This document shows, one piece after another, positions 20,102 through 29,299 of a stretch of 64,000 nucleotides of DNA; position 1 is the first letter of the stretch; every line of letters starts with the position of its first letter. The stretch covers positions 558,001 through 622,000 of the forward strand of contig JANFNE010000003.1 of NCBI GenBank assembly GCA_024867545.1. The letters run 5' to 3'. Below the pieces are notes generated by a model. The model was not told the DNA's origin, ran no database searches, and saw only the letters and a list, made by a program, of their open reading frames with translations. Source of the DNA: Phytopythium helicoides (lineage: Eukaryota; Oomycota; Peronosporomycetes; Pythiales; Pythiaceae). The translations under genes were made by a program, and so were the position numbers.

Positions 20102-20631
20102 GGCTATAGGGAGCTTGAATCCTTTGCCGAAGCTGGAGAATCGAAGAATGAGAAGCACTCGCTACGACAAGTTCGAGAAGCGATCTAAGCGCAGGGGGAT
20201 GAGCTTGAAGACTCTCCAGACCAGTCAGTGCACCCCATGCACACGCTGAAAAACTATTGTCCAGTGGGTAATCTCCACGCCACGCACAAAGATCGCGGTG
20301 GCTTCACGCTCACCTGACGTGTACGAAGAAGCTGGCTACACTCGACTCTTTAGCATCTCGGAACCTGCCACGTCATGCATGAAGTTCGATTCAACCACGA
20401 ACATGAACGAGAGCAATGAGTTGCAGCCACAGAACGATCCAGGAGCAGCAGCTTCAACTTCCCTGCGATCCTCTGCTAGTGGCACGGGCTCATGAGAAAC
20501 GAACGATCTGCAAGTCATGTACAGCTCAATTGATCATGTATTCACTTGGTACAGCGGTTGCGATCGATGGCTCCGCTTTGGTTGGTACGGACAGGCAACA
20601 ACAGCATTGTTGCAACACCCAGATGGGCTAC
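20102..20631. other. Intergenic region upstream of the second ABC transporter
   Basis: About 530 bases holding the upstream region of the minus-strand transporter and the 3' flank of the minus-strand C2 protein. No gene is supported. Confidence 0.4.
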
Positions 20632-21867
20632 TTACGCCCACGAGTCGAGGATCTCCTGGCGGCCCTTCTGCAGGTCGGCGTCCTCGCGGTCGAGCGCCTC
20701 GACCGAGAGGCCCGGGAAGTTGCTCTCGATGAGCTTCTCGAGCGCGGGCAGGTCGGCCTTGGGCGGCGCGTAGGTGCCGCTGTTGTTGTCGATGACGATC
20801 TTGTGGCGGCCGATCATGTTGCGCTCGACGCGGAACTCACCGGCGTACTTGACCGAGAAGGCGGCTCCCGAGTGCAGCATGTGCTTGGAGAGCATGTCCT
20901 TGAAGAAGGACGCTCCCGTCTCGGAGAAGTACCAGCCCGTGTTGGTGATGGCGTACGTGAAGAGCACGCGCTTGTCGAGGCGCTTGCCGTTGTGGATGAG
21001 ATCCATGAACTCGGCGCCGCTCGAGACGGTGCCGTAGACCGTGGAGGAGCTCGAGTGCTTGTAGATGAGCGCGTGCTCGGTCTGCACGGCCTTGCGCAGC
21101 ACAGGCGCCTCGGGGTGGTCAGCCGCGAAGATGCGCTGCACGGCGGCGTAGTCGTGGTTCCACTCGTGGTCGTGCGGCAGGTAGTTCTGGATGTTGTGCA
21201 GCTGGATGTGGAAAGCGACCGACTTGAGCGCGTTGTCGTCTAGCGGGGATCCCGAGATGGCGGCCTTGGCCTTGTCCGTGTTGGTGGCGTTGATGGCGTG
21301 CGAGGCGGCGTCCGTGACGGATCCCTTGAGGAAGCCCGTGGCGAGGCTCGAGTGCAGCGAGTAGTGCACTGGGCCAATCTGCTCGAGCTTCGCGTCGGTG
21401 CTGGCGCGCACGGCCTTGGACTTGACGCGCACGACGATGACGCCCGCCTGCTTGCCCTTGTGCTCGATGGGGAGCTCGAAGGAGGTCTCCTTGCCGTCCG
21501 TGTTGGCGGCCGTGAACTGCGTCTGTCCGATGGGGTCGTCCGTGCCGACGTCCTTGTCGAGCAGGTAGAGCTTGCAGACGGCGTCCGGGTGCACGTTCTT
21601 GAAGTGGAAGCTCTCGTTCCACTCTGGCGCGCGCGTGTCGAACACTGGCCGCGTCCACGCGACCTTCTGCCCCTCGACCTCAATCAGCGCGTACGCGTCC
21701 GAGGACGACAGGTGGCCCTTGAGCGCGGCCGAGAGCTCGAGCACGTCGCCCGCCGCGAGGTCCTTGGCGCCCACGAGCGTCAGCTCCACGTCCAGCAGCG
21801 AGTGTTCGGGCACGGCGGCGGTGGCTGCGCCTTGGTGGGAGGAGGAGGAAGACGACGAGTTGCCCAT
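20632..21867 (-). CDS. N-myristoylated C2-domain protein (intronless copy, 411 aa)
   Basis: I place the start at ATG 21867 because it gives MGNSSSSSS, a good N-myristoylation signal, rather than at the longer frame that reaches 21942. Residues about 25-150 form a C2 domain (LDVELTLVGAKDLAAGD, then WNESFHFKNVHPDAVCKLYLLDKDV with acidic loop residues for Ca2+ or lipid binding). The remaining 250 residues are a conserved unknown domain with HDHEWNHDY, YAITNTGWYFSETGASFF and HKIVIDNNSGTYAPP. Myristate plus C2 predicts a membrane-associated signalling or trafficking protein. The paralogue at 32474-33785 has two short introns at sites that are continuous here. The coding region is very GC-rich. Confidence 0.85.
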   Translation of the reverse strand: MGNSSSSSSSHQGAATAAVPEHSLLDVELTLVGAKDLAAGDVLELSAALKGHLSSSDAYALIEVEGQKVAWTRPVFDTRAPEWNESFHFKNVHPDAVCKLYLLDKDVGTDDPIGQTQFTAANTDGKETSFELPIEHKGKQAGVIVVRVKSKAVRASTDAKLEQIGPVHYSLHSSLATGFLKGSVTDAASHAINATNTDKAKAAISGSPLDDNALKSVAFHIQLHNIQNYLPHDHEWNHDYAAVQRIFAADHPEAPVLRKAVQTEHALIYKHSSSSTVYGTVSSGAEFMDLIHNGKRLDKRVLFTYAITNTGWYFSETGASFFKDMLSKHMLHSGAAFSVKYAGEFRVERNMIGRHKIVIDNNSGTYAPPKADLPALEKLIESNFPGLSVEALDREDADLQKGRQEILDSWA

Positions 21868-23083
21868 AGTGGAAGCGAGAGGGAGCTTGATGGAGGCTTG
21901 AGGCTTGAGCGGAGCTTGGCGGATTCGCGAATGAAGCAGCAAAGATACCGAGCGCAGGAGCGGAGATGACGGCGGTGAACCCTCGTGCGGAATGGAGGAG
22001 GGGGACCAGCGCGCGGGTTGGAGGAGGGTGGAGGGATGTGGTATACGAGAATAATTATGTTACAGGAGGAGGATTAATATAGAAAGGGGTATTTTGAGAA
22101 CTATAATTTGGAGGTGTTTGGATATAGCAGGGAGCGAATTGGGGAGGAGTAGAGGTGCTTGACGCACGTGGATTCTTGCTGGCAGGCTGATTTTGGTGCT
22201 GAGCAAGTGCAGGGACCTTTGGGAGAGAGTATCCTTGCTAATACGAGCGGATACGTTTTGGGCTTTGTATAGTGTGTACACTTGATATTCGATACCCTTC
22301 TTAAAACGATTCGGTTTAGCACGAGCTTACACATGCGACGGATCGTATGGATTCGCGCAACTGAGGCGCAACTGTGGGCTGGCTTCAAGTTCAGACGATA
22401 AAATGTACCTACGGTACGGTGATGCGCGTCAACTGCATTCCGCGATGCGATTCACGGACCGACTGGGACCATTGGATGCAGCGAGTAAAATAGAGTAGTG
22501 CGGTTGATTGATTAACACTAGAAATGACTGACAAGCAAGGCGGGGTCGTTGAGCGCCGCTCGCCTTGATCAAACTTCACGAGCAGTGGCAGCTGGCACTT
22601 CACCACGCTGGAAAAAAGAGCGCAACTTGCAGATCAGATCCCGAGCAAGTGCATCAGCTGCTACTTCTCTCTAGGTTCCTATGCCACTGCGCACCATTAC
22701 AGATCGATTGCTCCCGCAGCAACGATCTCCGAGTTCAAAGCCAGATTTAATCTCCAAGTTCAAAGCCAGATTTCGTAACGCACAGGACAATTTTCTTTCT
22801 GGCCGTTCGTCCTATTGCACAACAACTTCACCACTACTGTGGTCACACCTGATGCAGCGATTGCAGCGGCTGCTCTGATTGCTGTTGTTGTCGCGTACGT
22901 GTTACCTTGAAAGTTGTGAATGTTCAGTGCCATCGCTGAAAGTTGATCGTGGGTCTAGGTGCTGAGTGAATTGCGATATGAGGAAGGAAAATCAAAGTCT
23001 ATCACGCCCACATTGTTGATCCCAACGCAAGCAAACGACAATGTTCATGTCTATTTAGATGCCACCGCTTCTCAGCATCCTGC
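21868..23083. other. Intergenic region, 1.2 kb
   Basis: Upstream region of the C2 gene at its left edge and 3' flank of a minus-strand secreted protein at its right. It includes a short direct repeat of TCCGAGTTCAAAGCCAGATTT / TCCAAGTTCAAAGCCAGATTT near 22727-22774. No coding sequence is supported. Confidence 0.4.
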
Positions 23084-23842
23084 CTAGCACAAATGTGTGG
23101 CCAAAAGAGCAATCAGCACCATAAGCTGTACGAAACTGGTCCGGCCGATGTTGGGTGAAGCACTGGCATCTTGGCTTGTAGAACCGCTCGACACACCTGG
23201 CAGTTGAGCATTTGTTGAAAACACTAAGCTGCCGTTGCACTCGCCTGTTGTGAAATCTCTCACGCTCACATCAAGAACTTCGTCGGGCACGTCGGAGCAG
23301 TTGCCAGTACTGAATTGAGTCATCACCATAGATCCATCATCCTGAATCGTCGTAATGAACGCACGAATCGAGATCGAAGAATCATCGCCCACTAGTCTGC
23401 TATGACACTCTCCATCAGCTCGATAGATGGTGGAGTAGGAGTAGTTGCTGTCGGAGCAGTCGGGCCTGCCGTAGAAATCGATGCGTAGATAGACTGAGTC
23501 GCCAAAGACCTCAGTGAGATAAGATTCCTTGTCCTCAGTGCACTCGTCTTCATAGCGAGTGATAGACGCGTTTGCTTCATATTCGGAAATATGTGAATAT
23601 TCCCACTCTTCTCTAGAGCTGTCTTGGTAGCAGAGGCCTTTTGAAGTTTCGCACACGTCTTCCATAAACACGAACACAGGAACATCGCTGCAGTTGGAGT
23701 TCTCGTATGCGGTCTTGATCCCCCACTCATTGCTCGTAGTTGCCGTAAACGAATCAGCGATGGACGCCTTGGTGGTTGTGGACTTACCAGCAGTCACTTG
23801 CCAAGTGATGGCGAGGAGGACAGCTAGTCGCCAGACTGCCAT
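23084..23842 (-). CDS. Secreted cysteine-rich protein, probable GPI anchor (family member 2)
   Basis: A 252-aa protein from ATG 23842 (MAVWRLAVLLAITWQVTAG signal peptide). I chose this over an upstream in-frame start because it places the signal at the N-terminus. Eight cysteines are present: NCSD, VCET, LCYQ, ECTE, DCSD, ECHS, NCSD, ECNG. Family blocks include LTEVFGDSVYLRIDFYG, ADGECHS, TTIQDDGSMVM and FSTNAQL. The C-terminal stem SQDASAS leads into a hydrophobic tail (FVQLMVLIALLATHLC). It is divergent from member 3, with about 420 bp between the starts. That spacer carries two copies of a 15-bp motif, and a core-promoter-like site lies about 50 bp upstream. The function is unknown to me. 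Confidence 0.85.
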   Translation of the reverse strand: MAVWRLAVLLAITWQVTAGKSTTTKASIADSFTATTSNEWGIKTAYENSNCSDVPVFVFMEDVCETSKGLCYQDSSREEWEYSHISEYEANASITRYEDECTEDKESYLTEVFGDSVYLRIDFYGRPDCSDSNYSYSTIYRADGECHSRLVGDDSSISIRAFITTIQDDGSMVMTQFSTGNCSDVPDEVLDVSVRDFTTGECNGSLVFSTNAQLPGVSSGSTSQDASASPNIGRTSFVQLMVLIALLATHLC

Positions 23843-23891
23843 ATCCGACCGTTCTAATAGCTTGTTCACACGTTGCCGATGGGTCGAAGAA

Positions 23892-23910
23892 GCGAAATCT
23901 CGAAATGGCG
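23892..23910 (-). promoter_or_regulatory. Probable core promoter of secreted member 2
   Basis: On the minus strand this reads CGCCATTTCGAGATTTCGC, close to the oomycete Inr/FPR consensus CATTYYNCAWTTT, about 50 bp upstream of the ATG at 23842. Confidence 0.5.
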
Positions 23911-24028
23911 TGGCAAGTCGAGTGAACTATGCTGTCGATCTCGCTCTTGTTGTCGAAAGCCAGCAGGCTAACTTGAAGCGCACTGGGAGTCACACTATCA
24001 AATACTGTAGTCATACTGTATCACATTT

Positions 24029-24043
24029 GGTGGTAAACAGTTG
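24029..24043 (+). promoter_or_regulatory. Shared 15-bp upstream element GGTGGTAAACAGTTG (copy A)
   Basis: This is one of five copies found only in the secreted-protein cluster. It lies in the divergent spacer of members 2 and 3, preceded by TTT as in copy B. Confidence 0.65.
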
Positions 24044-24067
24044 GTGAGCAGGGCCGCAGCTCTGTTT

Positions 24068-24082
24068 GGTGGTAAACAGTTG
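24068..24082 (+). promoter_or_regulatory. Shared 15-bp upstream element GGTGGTAAACAGTTG (copy B)
   Basis: An exact second copy 39 bp downstream of copy A. It is 182 bp upstream of the ATG of member 3 and about 226 bp upstream of member 2. Confidence 0.65.
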
Positions 24083-24186
24083 CTCTATTTGGGAGTGTAA
24101 AAGTCGGGACAGGATGAGATGATCAATCACGAAACGAGTGATGAGACCTCGTGCTGAGTCCGCTGCGCAGGACCTCTCTTGTCAGG

Positions 24187-24205
24187 CACATTTCTTAGTT
24201 TCGTT
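24187..24205 (+). promoter_or_regulatory. Probable core promoter of secreted member 3
   Basis: The sequence CACATTTCTTAGTTTCGTT resembles the Inr/FPR consensus and lies about 60 bp upstream of the ATG at 24264. Confidence 0.45.
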
Positions 24206-24263
24206 CCGAGCGCTCAGCACCAACACGACTCAAGACCTGACGAAGCACTCAGAACGACCATTT

Positions 24264-25017
24264 ATGGGAGCGCGACGACTCCTTCTTCTCTTTGCATTCA
24301 TATGGGGAGCGTTCGAGGTGTCGGCCAGTACCAGCAGCAACAGCAGCAGTAGAGTGGAGACACTCAGTGACGATTTTCTGCCGCAGAATACTGAGTGGCT
24401 CGTCGATATGGCCCGTGAGGGTTTTAACTGCAACGGGCCTCCTGTATTTGGGTATTTGATACAATCGAGCTTCTCTGACGATCCTGGCAGTAGTGGTGTC
24501 CTCGAAGCGTGCGAGTCGGGCGGTTTTGATGATAGCGTGACGGCCAGTGGCTTTACGTTCACATTCACCACCAACTTGACTGTACTACTCGACGAGGTGT
24601 TTGGAGATACGCCGTACCTTCGTATCGATTTGTACAACAAGTCTTCGTGCAACTATTGGACACGCGGAATCGTTGCTGCCTGCTGATGGAGTTTGCCATA
24701 GTTTACGACTCGGGGGTTATGAGGGGTTTGTCATTCGAGCCTACAACACGACCATTCAAGAAGATGGATCCATCACTATGAGGGAATTTGACACAGCCAA
24801 TTGCACTGGAGAAGCTCTTCAAGTTTTTCATGCGAGCTCCAGCGAGCTAACAAGTGGCGAGTGCAACGGAACCATGGGTTTTTCTACCAACGCGGCACGA
24901 CTTGGCATTTCAGGCGGCTCAGCAGCTCAAGATGTGAGTGGCTCACCCCAAACCACTCAAAACCCGTTCGCACAACTTGCGGTGCTGATTACTCTGTTGA
25001 GCCTGTACTTCAAGTAG
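24264..25017 (+). CDS. Secreted cysteine-rich protein, probable GPI anchor (family member 3, one frameshift)
   Basis: ATG 24264 gives a signal peptide (MGARRLLLLFAFIWGAFEVSA). The frame runs to 24686 and then must shift near 24674, where ignoring one extra base joins it to PADGVCHS and the rest of the protein, ending at 25017. Six of the usual eight cysteines are present (NCNG, ACES, SCNY, VCHS, NCTG, ECNG). The cysteine before LDEVFGDTPYLRIDLY is missing, and one of the two earlier cysteines is missing with it. The C-terminus (FAQLAVLITLLSLYF) is hydrophobic. The single +1 base resembles others in the window, so I annotate this as a gene with a probable sequence error rather than a pseudogene. 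Confidence 0.75.
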
Positions 25018-25452
25018 TTAGTGCGTCCGTACTCAGCTCACAGATGTAAGCTCGCATTGAGATAAATGCACTTTTCGTGCGGGTCACAGTCATACATTTG
25101 ATCATGCGCTTGATTAGGAACAGATGGATTAGAATGGCGCAAATTGTAAGCACACTCTCAACACGAAAAGAGCCCGAGAATGAACCAAGATTTTCAAATG
25201 GCTTGATCGGTATAGTGCACATAAACTTCATTACCACTTGCACCTATCAGCTTTTGCTTGAGTATTTCAAGCTTACTCTTCCTGTTGGCAATATGATAGC
25301 TACTATTTTGAATCCCCTTTGCACCGAAATCGTAGAGGCACCAAGCATATACCGCCTACAGACTGTTCATTGAGAAAATTCCATTGCGCAATGTGTATTG
25401 ATCGCGGTGTGATTGAGCAGCTGTACCTCGCTAATCCCAGTGAAAATGACAC
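25018..25452. other. Intergenic region between convergent secreted genes
   Basis: About 435 bases between the 3' ends of member 3 (plus) and member 4 (minus). No gene is supported. Confidence 0.4.
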
Positions 25453-26205
25453 TCACAGATCAATGAATGATGTCAGCAAAACAAGCAATGCTACGACTTT
25501 TGCAAATGAGATCCACGCGAAGCTGGTCGAGCTATTCGATTCTGGAGTAACAAAGCCTAGTCGTACTGCGTTGGTCGAGAACTTCATCCCTCCACGACAA
25601 TCATCACTTGTGAGGTCACTTGCACTCAGCTCAAGCACTTCATCGGGCACTCCGGAGCAATTTGCATTGCGGAATGTCTTCCTGGTAATTGATCCGTTGC
25701 CTTGAACTGTCGTTATGAAAGCGCGAAGATAGGGCATCTCGAATTTCCCCAATTGCATGCTATGGCACACTCCATCCGCTGGGTGAACGTTTGCATATCG
25801 CCAATAGTCGCAGAGGAGGGTGGAGCCGAAGTAGAAATCGATGCGAAGGTACACTGTATCCCCGAAGATCTCGTCAATTTGGGATGATAGGTTGGTTGTA
25901 GTTGTCGACGAATAGGCAGCAATGGACACGTTGAGTCGAACCGTCGAGTTGTCCTCAGATCCTTTAGTATAACATTCATTATTCCCCCAGAAATCGGATG
26001 AGTATGCAAATGCCGGTGCGCCACTGCAGTCGGAAGTCTCATAGCCGATCTCAACAAACCACTCTAAGGTGGAGGCAGCGTCGGAAAATTCGATGGATGA
26101 ATTATCCTTGAGCACTTCTGCCGTGTTGATGCTCGTGATGGCTGCCACCACAGCGAACATTTGGCAGACTAGGGCGAAGAATAAAGATGCTTGTTGGACT
26201 GCCAT
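25453..26205 (-). CDS. Secreted cysteine-rich protein, probable GPI anchor (family member 4)
   Basis: A 250-aa protein with ATG at 26203-26205 and signal peptide MAVQQASLFFALVCQMFAVVAA. Family landmarks are YETSDCSGAPAFAY, IDEIFGDTVYLRIDFYFG, ADGVCHSM, TTVQGNGSITRKTF, NCSGVPDEVLELSASDL and FSTNAVRLGF. Only six cysteines remain. The pair corresponding to member 2's VCET and ECTE cysteines is absent, with Ser/Thr-rich sequence (YSSTTTTNLSSQ) where the latter would be. The tail (FAKVVALLVLLTSFIDL) fits a GPI signal. Many N-X-S/T sites suggest heavy glycosylation. The upstream region holds both the core-promoter-like site and one copy of the 15-bp element. Confidence 0.85.
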   Translation of the reverse strand: MAVQQASLFFALVCQMFAVVAAITSINTAEVLKDNSSIEFSDAASTLEWFVEIGYETSDCSGAPAFAYSSDFWGNNECYTKGSEDNSTVRLNVSIAAYSSTTTTNLSSQIDEIFGDTVYLRIDFYFGSTLLCDYWRYANVHPADGVCHSMQLGKFEMPYLRAFITTVQGNGSITRKTFRNANCSGVPDEVLELSASDLTSDDCRGGMKFSTNAVRLGFVTPESNSSTSFAWISFAKVVALLVLLTSFIDL

Positions 26206-26252
26206 GGCTGACAGTGCTGAAGCTTTGTTAGGCTCTGGGTCCTGGGTCCTGG

Positions 26253-26270
26253 CACGAAATTACGAAGTGG
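26253..26270 (-). promoter_or_regulatory. Probable core promoter of secreted member 4
   Basis: Minus strand CCACTTCGTAATTTCGTG, about 48 bp upstream of the ATG at 26205, in the same position as the matching site of members 2 and 6. Confidence 0.5.
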
Positions 26271-26335
26271 CTTGATCTGTGGCCTGCCTCATGCAAGAAT
26301 GTCAAAATTTCACCCACAACAATGAAGATGAGCAG

Positions 26336-26350
26336 CAACTGTTTACCACT
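26336..26350 (-). promoter_or_regulatory. Shared 15-bp upstream element (copy C, one mismatch)
   Basis: Minus strand AGTGGTAAACAGTTG, 131 bp upstream of the member 4 start. Confidence 0.6.
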
Positions 26351-26902
26351 CTCTCGAGGCAACTAGCAGATTACTGGGCACTGCAAGGACTGGACACATA
26401 AACTGTCCTTGCTGATGATTTCGCCGAGGTAGCTCCTCATAACCGGCTATTGCTTGCTGAAAGAGATCTCTGTTAGAAACGGAGAATTCAAAGAATTCAA
26501 ATTGAAGAGCTAAAAGGCGAACCATCTCAGTCAAGTCGATGCACATCAAGATGGGGAGCGTAGACGAACAGCTACAAGCGGTCTACAGTGACCACGCATC
26601 ACATCGCACTCATGGAGAGACCGAAGAGTTGACAACGAATCTGGGAGACCTCCAATGTACTGCTAGACTCTAGCCTAGAGGGGCAATAGCACATCATTGG
26701 GCAACGTCCCGGCTTCTACAGTACCACATCAAGGACATCAAGGAGATGAGCCCTGGTCATTCAGCAACAAATTCAACTACAGTATACACAGTTGTAGTTC
26801 AAAGCATGATTGATTGAGGTCCTCTGTCGCCAATTTGAGGATGAATCGTGGTGTGAACATCCGTGCTAGTGGAGGCAGCACGAAGTTGACCGATGTGAGT
26901 AT
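26351..26902. other. Intergenic region upstream of member 4
   Basis: About 550 bases beyond the 15-bp element and before the 3' end of member 5. No gene is seen. Confidence 0.4.
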
Positions 26903-27699
26903 TTAACACGCCATGCTCACGAGGAGCATCATCAACAGCGTGATGCCTTCAGCGCGCAAGCTTGGACTGGCGCTGGAGGTGGAGGTGTCACTGGCTTCCT
27001 GCGTACTGCCAGAGCTAATACCTGCCGCGTTGGTGGTGATGATGGTACTCGAGCTGCATTTGCCCTCTGCAAGCTGACTTGCAACTGAGCTCAAGCATCT
27101 CGTCTGGGTCTCCACTGCAGTCGGATGTGCCAAACGTCTTCCTGCTGATCGATCCGTTTTCTTGAATTGTTGTGAGGAAGGAGCGGATCAATGTCGGGCT
27201 TTCCGTCGACCCAGTCCCTAGCACCATGCTGTGGCAAGCTCCGTCTGCAGGGTGAAAGTTCGAGTAGTACGACCCCGAGCAGTCGGCAGTCGTCGTAGTA
27301 ATCGATCCGCAGATACGCTGCGTCGCCAAAAAGAGTATTCAGATATGCTGCCAAGCTGTCCGTGCAGTCGTTTGAGTAACGAACGATGGAGGCAGAAGCT
27401 TGAAGGCTGGAGTTCTTCTGGGAAGCCCGCTGGTAACACCCCGACGATGCGTCGTTGTTGGACTGAACTGCTGCGCAGTCATTAATCGCTATCCCGAAAG
27501 CAGGAGCATCACTACAGTCGGAGTCCTCGTGAGCGATCTCGACCCACCAAGTGTCGCTCAAAGCACTGCTGCTGGTCGTGGTCTCTTGAGACCGCCCTAC
27601 GATGTCCATGGATTCGTCCACAGGCCGTCCAATGCTCGGAATGGCCGTGGACGTTTGCAAGGTACCAGAAAATAGGAGAACTAGTAGCCTGAATGTCAT
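26903..27699 (-). CDS. Secreted cysteine-rich protein, probable GPI anchor (family member 5, two frameshifts)
   Basis: ATG 27699 gives the signal peptide MTFRLLVLLFSGTLQTSTA. The three pieces in different frames join into a family protein if one extra base is ignored near 27290 (after YLRIDYYD) and one near 27087 (after LELS). Eight cysteines are then in place (DCSD, DCAA, GCYQ, DCTD, DCSG, ACHS, DCSG, KCSS). The C-terminal end is a hydrophobic tail (ITLLMMLLVSMAC) after a Ser-rich stem. Both frameshifts are +1, like most others in the window. A copy of the 15-bp element lies 219 bp upstream. Confidence 0.7.
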
Positions 27700-28340
27700 T
27701 CTGGACCGCTTGTCTTGGATCATCGACGGAAAATTGACGAGTGAGGTTCCCATGCCGATTGGAGCAAGTGCGGCGTGTGGCTACGCAGTTGATTCGTAAC
27801 AAGACGTGATTTCGTATCAAGTGGATTAACTTTGCTGTTCGATTATAGTATGTGGCTTGTAGATAAGTCAGAAGTGAGTTGCCTCATTAGGTTCTTCAAC
27901 ATTTAAATGCACAATTGCAACTGTTTACCACCACGATTGCCGCAATCAATTGAAGTTTCCCGTGCTCATCCATATGCATGTCGAAACTTGGCATGTTCGG
28001 CGTAACTATGTGAAGGCATTCAAGCAATTCAGCACTTAGCCATGAAGTCACACGTGACGATGTGCGGTCAGCAACAATCCGTAAAATCCGTAAATGAGAT
28101 TAATTCTGGACATTGAGTTGCTCTTTCCCCTGAACTATCATCGATCACGCGGATGTTATCCCAACCAGTGGATTCGTATTCATGTTAGAATGGTTGTATG
28201 GGCTTATCCAGATATTCAGTTGCTCGTCACCATCACTGCCAGAGTTATTCAAGCGTGTCCTCTTCATCAATCTAGTGTAATGATTCCAGACAAAACTTCA
28301 TTACACAAAATGCCAATGGTTCTCAATCCAATCATCCTCG
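27700..28340. other. Intergenic region upstream of member 5
   Basis: About 640 bases containing one copy of the 15-bp element at 27918-27932. No coding sequence is supported. Confidence 0.4.
27918..27932 (-). promoter_or_regulatory. Shared 15-bp upstream element GGTGGTAAACAGTTG (copy D)
   Basis: An exact copy on the minus strand, 219 bp upstream of the ATG of member 5 and in the same orientation as that gene. Confidence 0.65.
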
Positions 28341-29078
28341 CTACAGGACACACACAGCAAGCAGAATGACCAGAGCCACGAGTTGCGCGAACGCGTTTTG
28401 ACTCATCCAGGGGGCCCCACTCGCGTCTTGCGAAGCTGAATCACTCGAGATACCAAGCCGTACTGCGTTTGTTGAGAACACCATAGAATCGTTGCACTCG
28501 CCGCTTGCAAGCTCGCTCGTATTCAGGATGAAGGCTTCTTCAGGTACTTCTGAACAGCTGCTGTCATTGAACTGCTTCATGGTAATGGATCCGTCGTCTT
28601 GAAGAGTTGTGAGGAACGCACGATTGATAAACGGATCGGACTCCCCGTCTCCTAATACCATGCTGTGGCATGCTCCATCAGCTGGGAAAATGTTGGAGTA
28701 CGCGAAGTCAGCAGAGGGACACCCCGGCTTGGAGAAGAAATTGATCTGCAGATACACAATCTCTCCAAAGAGCTCGTCGAGGTAAGCTTCGACGTCGTCC
28801 GTGCATTGATCTTCGTAGCGCACAATGGACACATTCAATTGGCGAATCGGCTCTAGTTGTGCTTCGTAGACGTGGCACTCGCTAAACATCGATAATTCGC
28901 ACGACTGTCTCACGAACGCGGAGGCAGCGACCCCACTGCAGTTAGTGTCCTCGTAGCTAATCTCGATCCCCCACTCGGAGCCAGTTGTCGACGTGCTGCC
29001 ACTAGTGGCTGCGGCAAAGACTGCTGCAGTCACATGCCAGACGACTGCAAAGAATAGAAGCCGATCCCGAACTGGCAT
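28341..29078 (-). CDS. Secreted cysteine-rich protein, probable GPI anchor (family member 6)
   Basis: A 245-aa protein from ATG 29078 (MPVRDRLLFFAVVWHVTA signal peptide). The open frame continues upstream to 29333, but that extension would bury the signal peptide and covers the likely promoter. Eight cysteines: NCSG, SCEL, ECHV, QCTD, GCPS, ACHS, SCSE, ECND. Core blocks are LDELFGEIVYLQINFFSKPG, ADGACHSMVLG, TTLQDDGSITMKQF and FSTNAVRLGISSDS. The C-terminus (FAQLVALVILLAVCVL) is hydrophobic. It is most similar to members 2 and 3 in the stem (SQDASGAP against SQDASASP). Confidence 0.85.
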   Translation of the reverse strand: MPVRDRLLFFAVVWHVTAAVFAAATSGSTSTTGSEWGIEISYEDTNCSGVAASAFVRQSCELSMFSECHVYEAQLEPIRQLNVSIVRYEDQCTDDVEAYLDELFGEIVYLQINFFSKPGCPSADFAYSNIFPADGACHSMVLGDGESDPFINRAFLTTLQDDGSITMKQFNDSSCSEVPEEAFILNTSELASGECNDSMVFSTNAVRLGISSDSASQDASGAPWMSQNAFAQLVALVILLAVCVL

Positions 29079-29139
29079 GGCTGTCCGTGACAAAGTTCCT
29101 TCGAGTCTTGAGCCTTTGGGATGCGGGTCGTTGAGTCGA

Positions 29140-29157
29140 GCGAAATTGCGAAATGGC
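29140..29157 (-). promoter_or_regulatory. Probable core promoter of secreted member 6
   Basis: Minus strand GCCATTTCGCAATTTCGC contains an exact match to CATTYYNCAWTTT, the oomycete Inr/FPR core, about 62 bp upstream of the ATG at 29078. Confidence 0.65.
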
Positions 29158-29284
29158 AAGGGGCCGCGCCTCAGCATTGCTGAGTCAGCGGCAGCAGTTG
29201 AGCTTGGATCAAGAGTGGAACCTGCAAAAATTGCTGCAGAGAGAGAGAAAGAGAGTGCCCTTCCCTTCCCCAACTTCATGTTTT

Positions 29285-29299
29285 GGTGGTAAACAGTTG
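29285..29299 (+). promoter_or_regulatory. Shared 15-bp upstream element GGTGGTAAACAGTTG (copy E)
   Basis: An exact copy preceded by TTTT, 207 bp upstream of member 6 but in the opposite orientation. The element may therefore act in either direction. Confidence 0.6.

Noticed and set aside
20102..20158. Longer start of the second ABC transporter at 20158
   Set aside because: The codon there is GTG, and ATG 20101 gives an N-terminus (MNVEPLLQDSRYPG) that parallels the first transporter.
15350..29078. Secreted cluster as RXLR or Crinkler effectors
   Set aside because: No RXLR-EER or LFLAK motif follows the signal peptides. The proteins have glycosylation sites and a GPI-type C-terminus instead.
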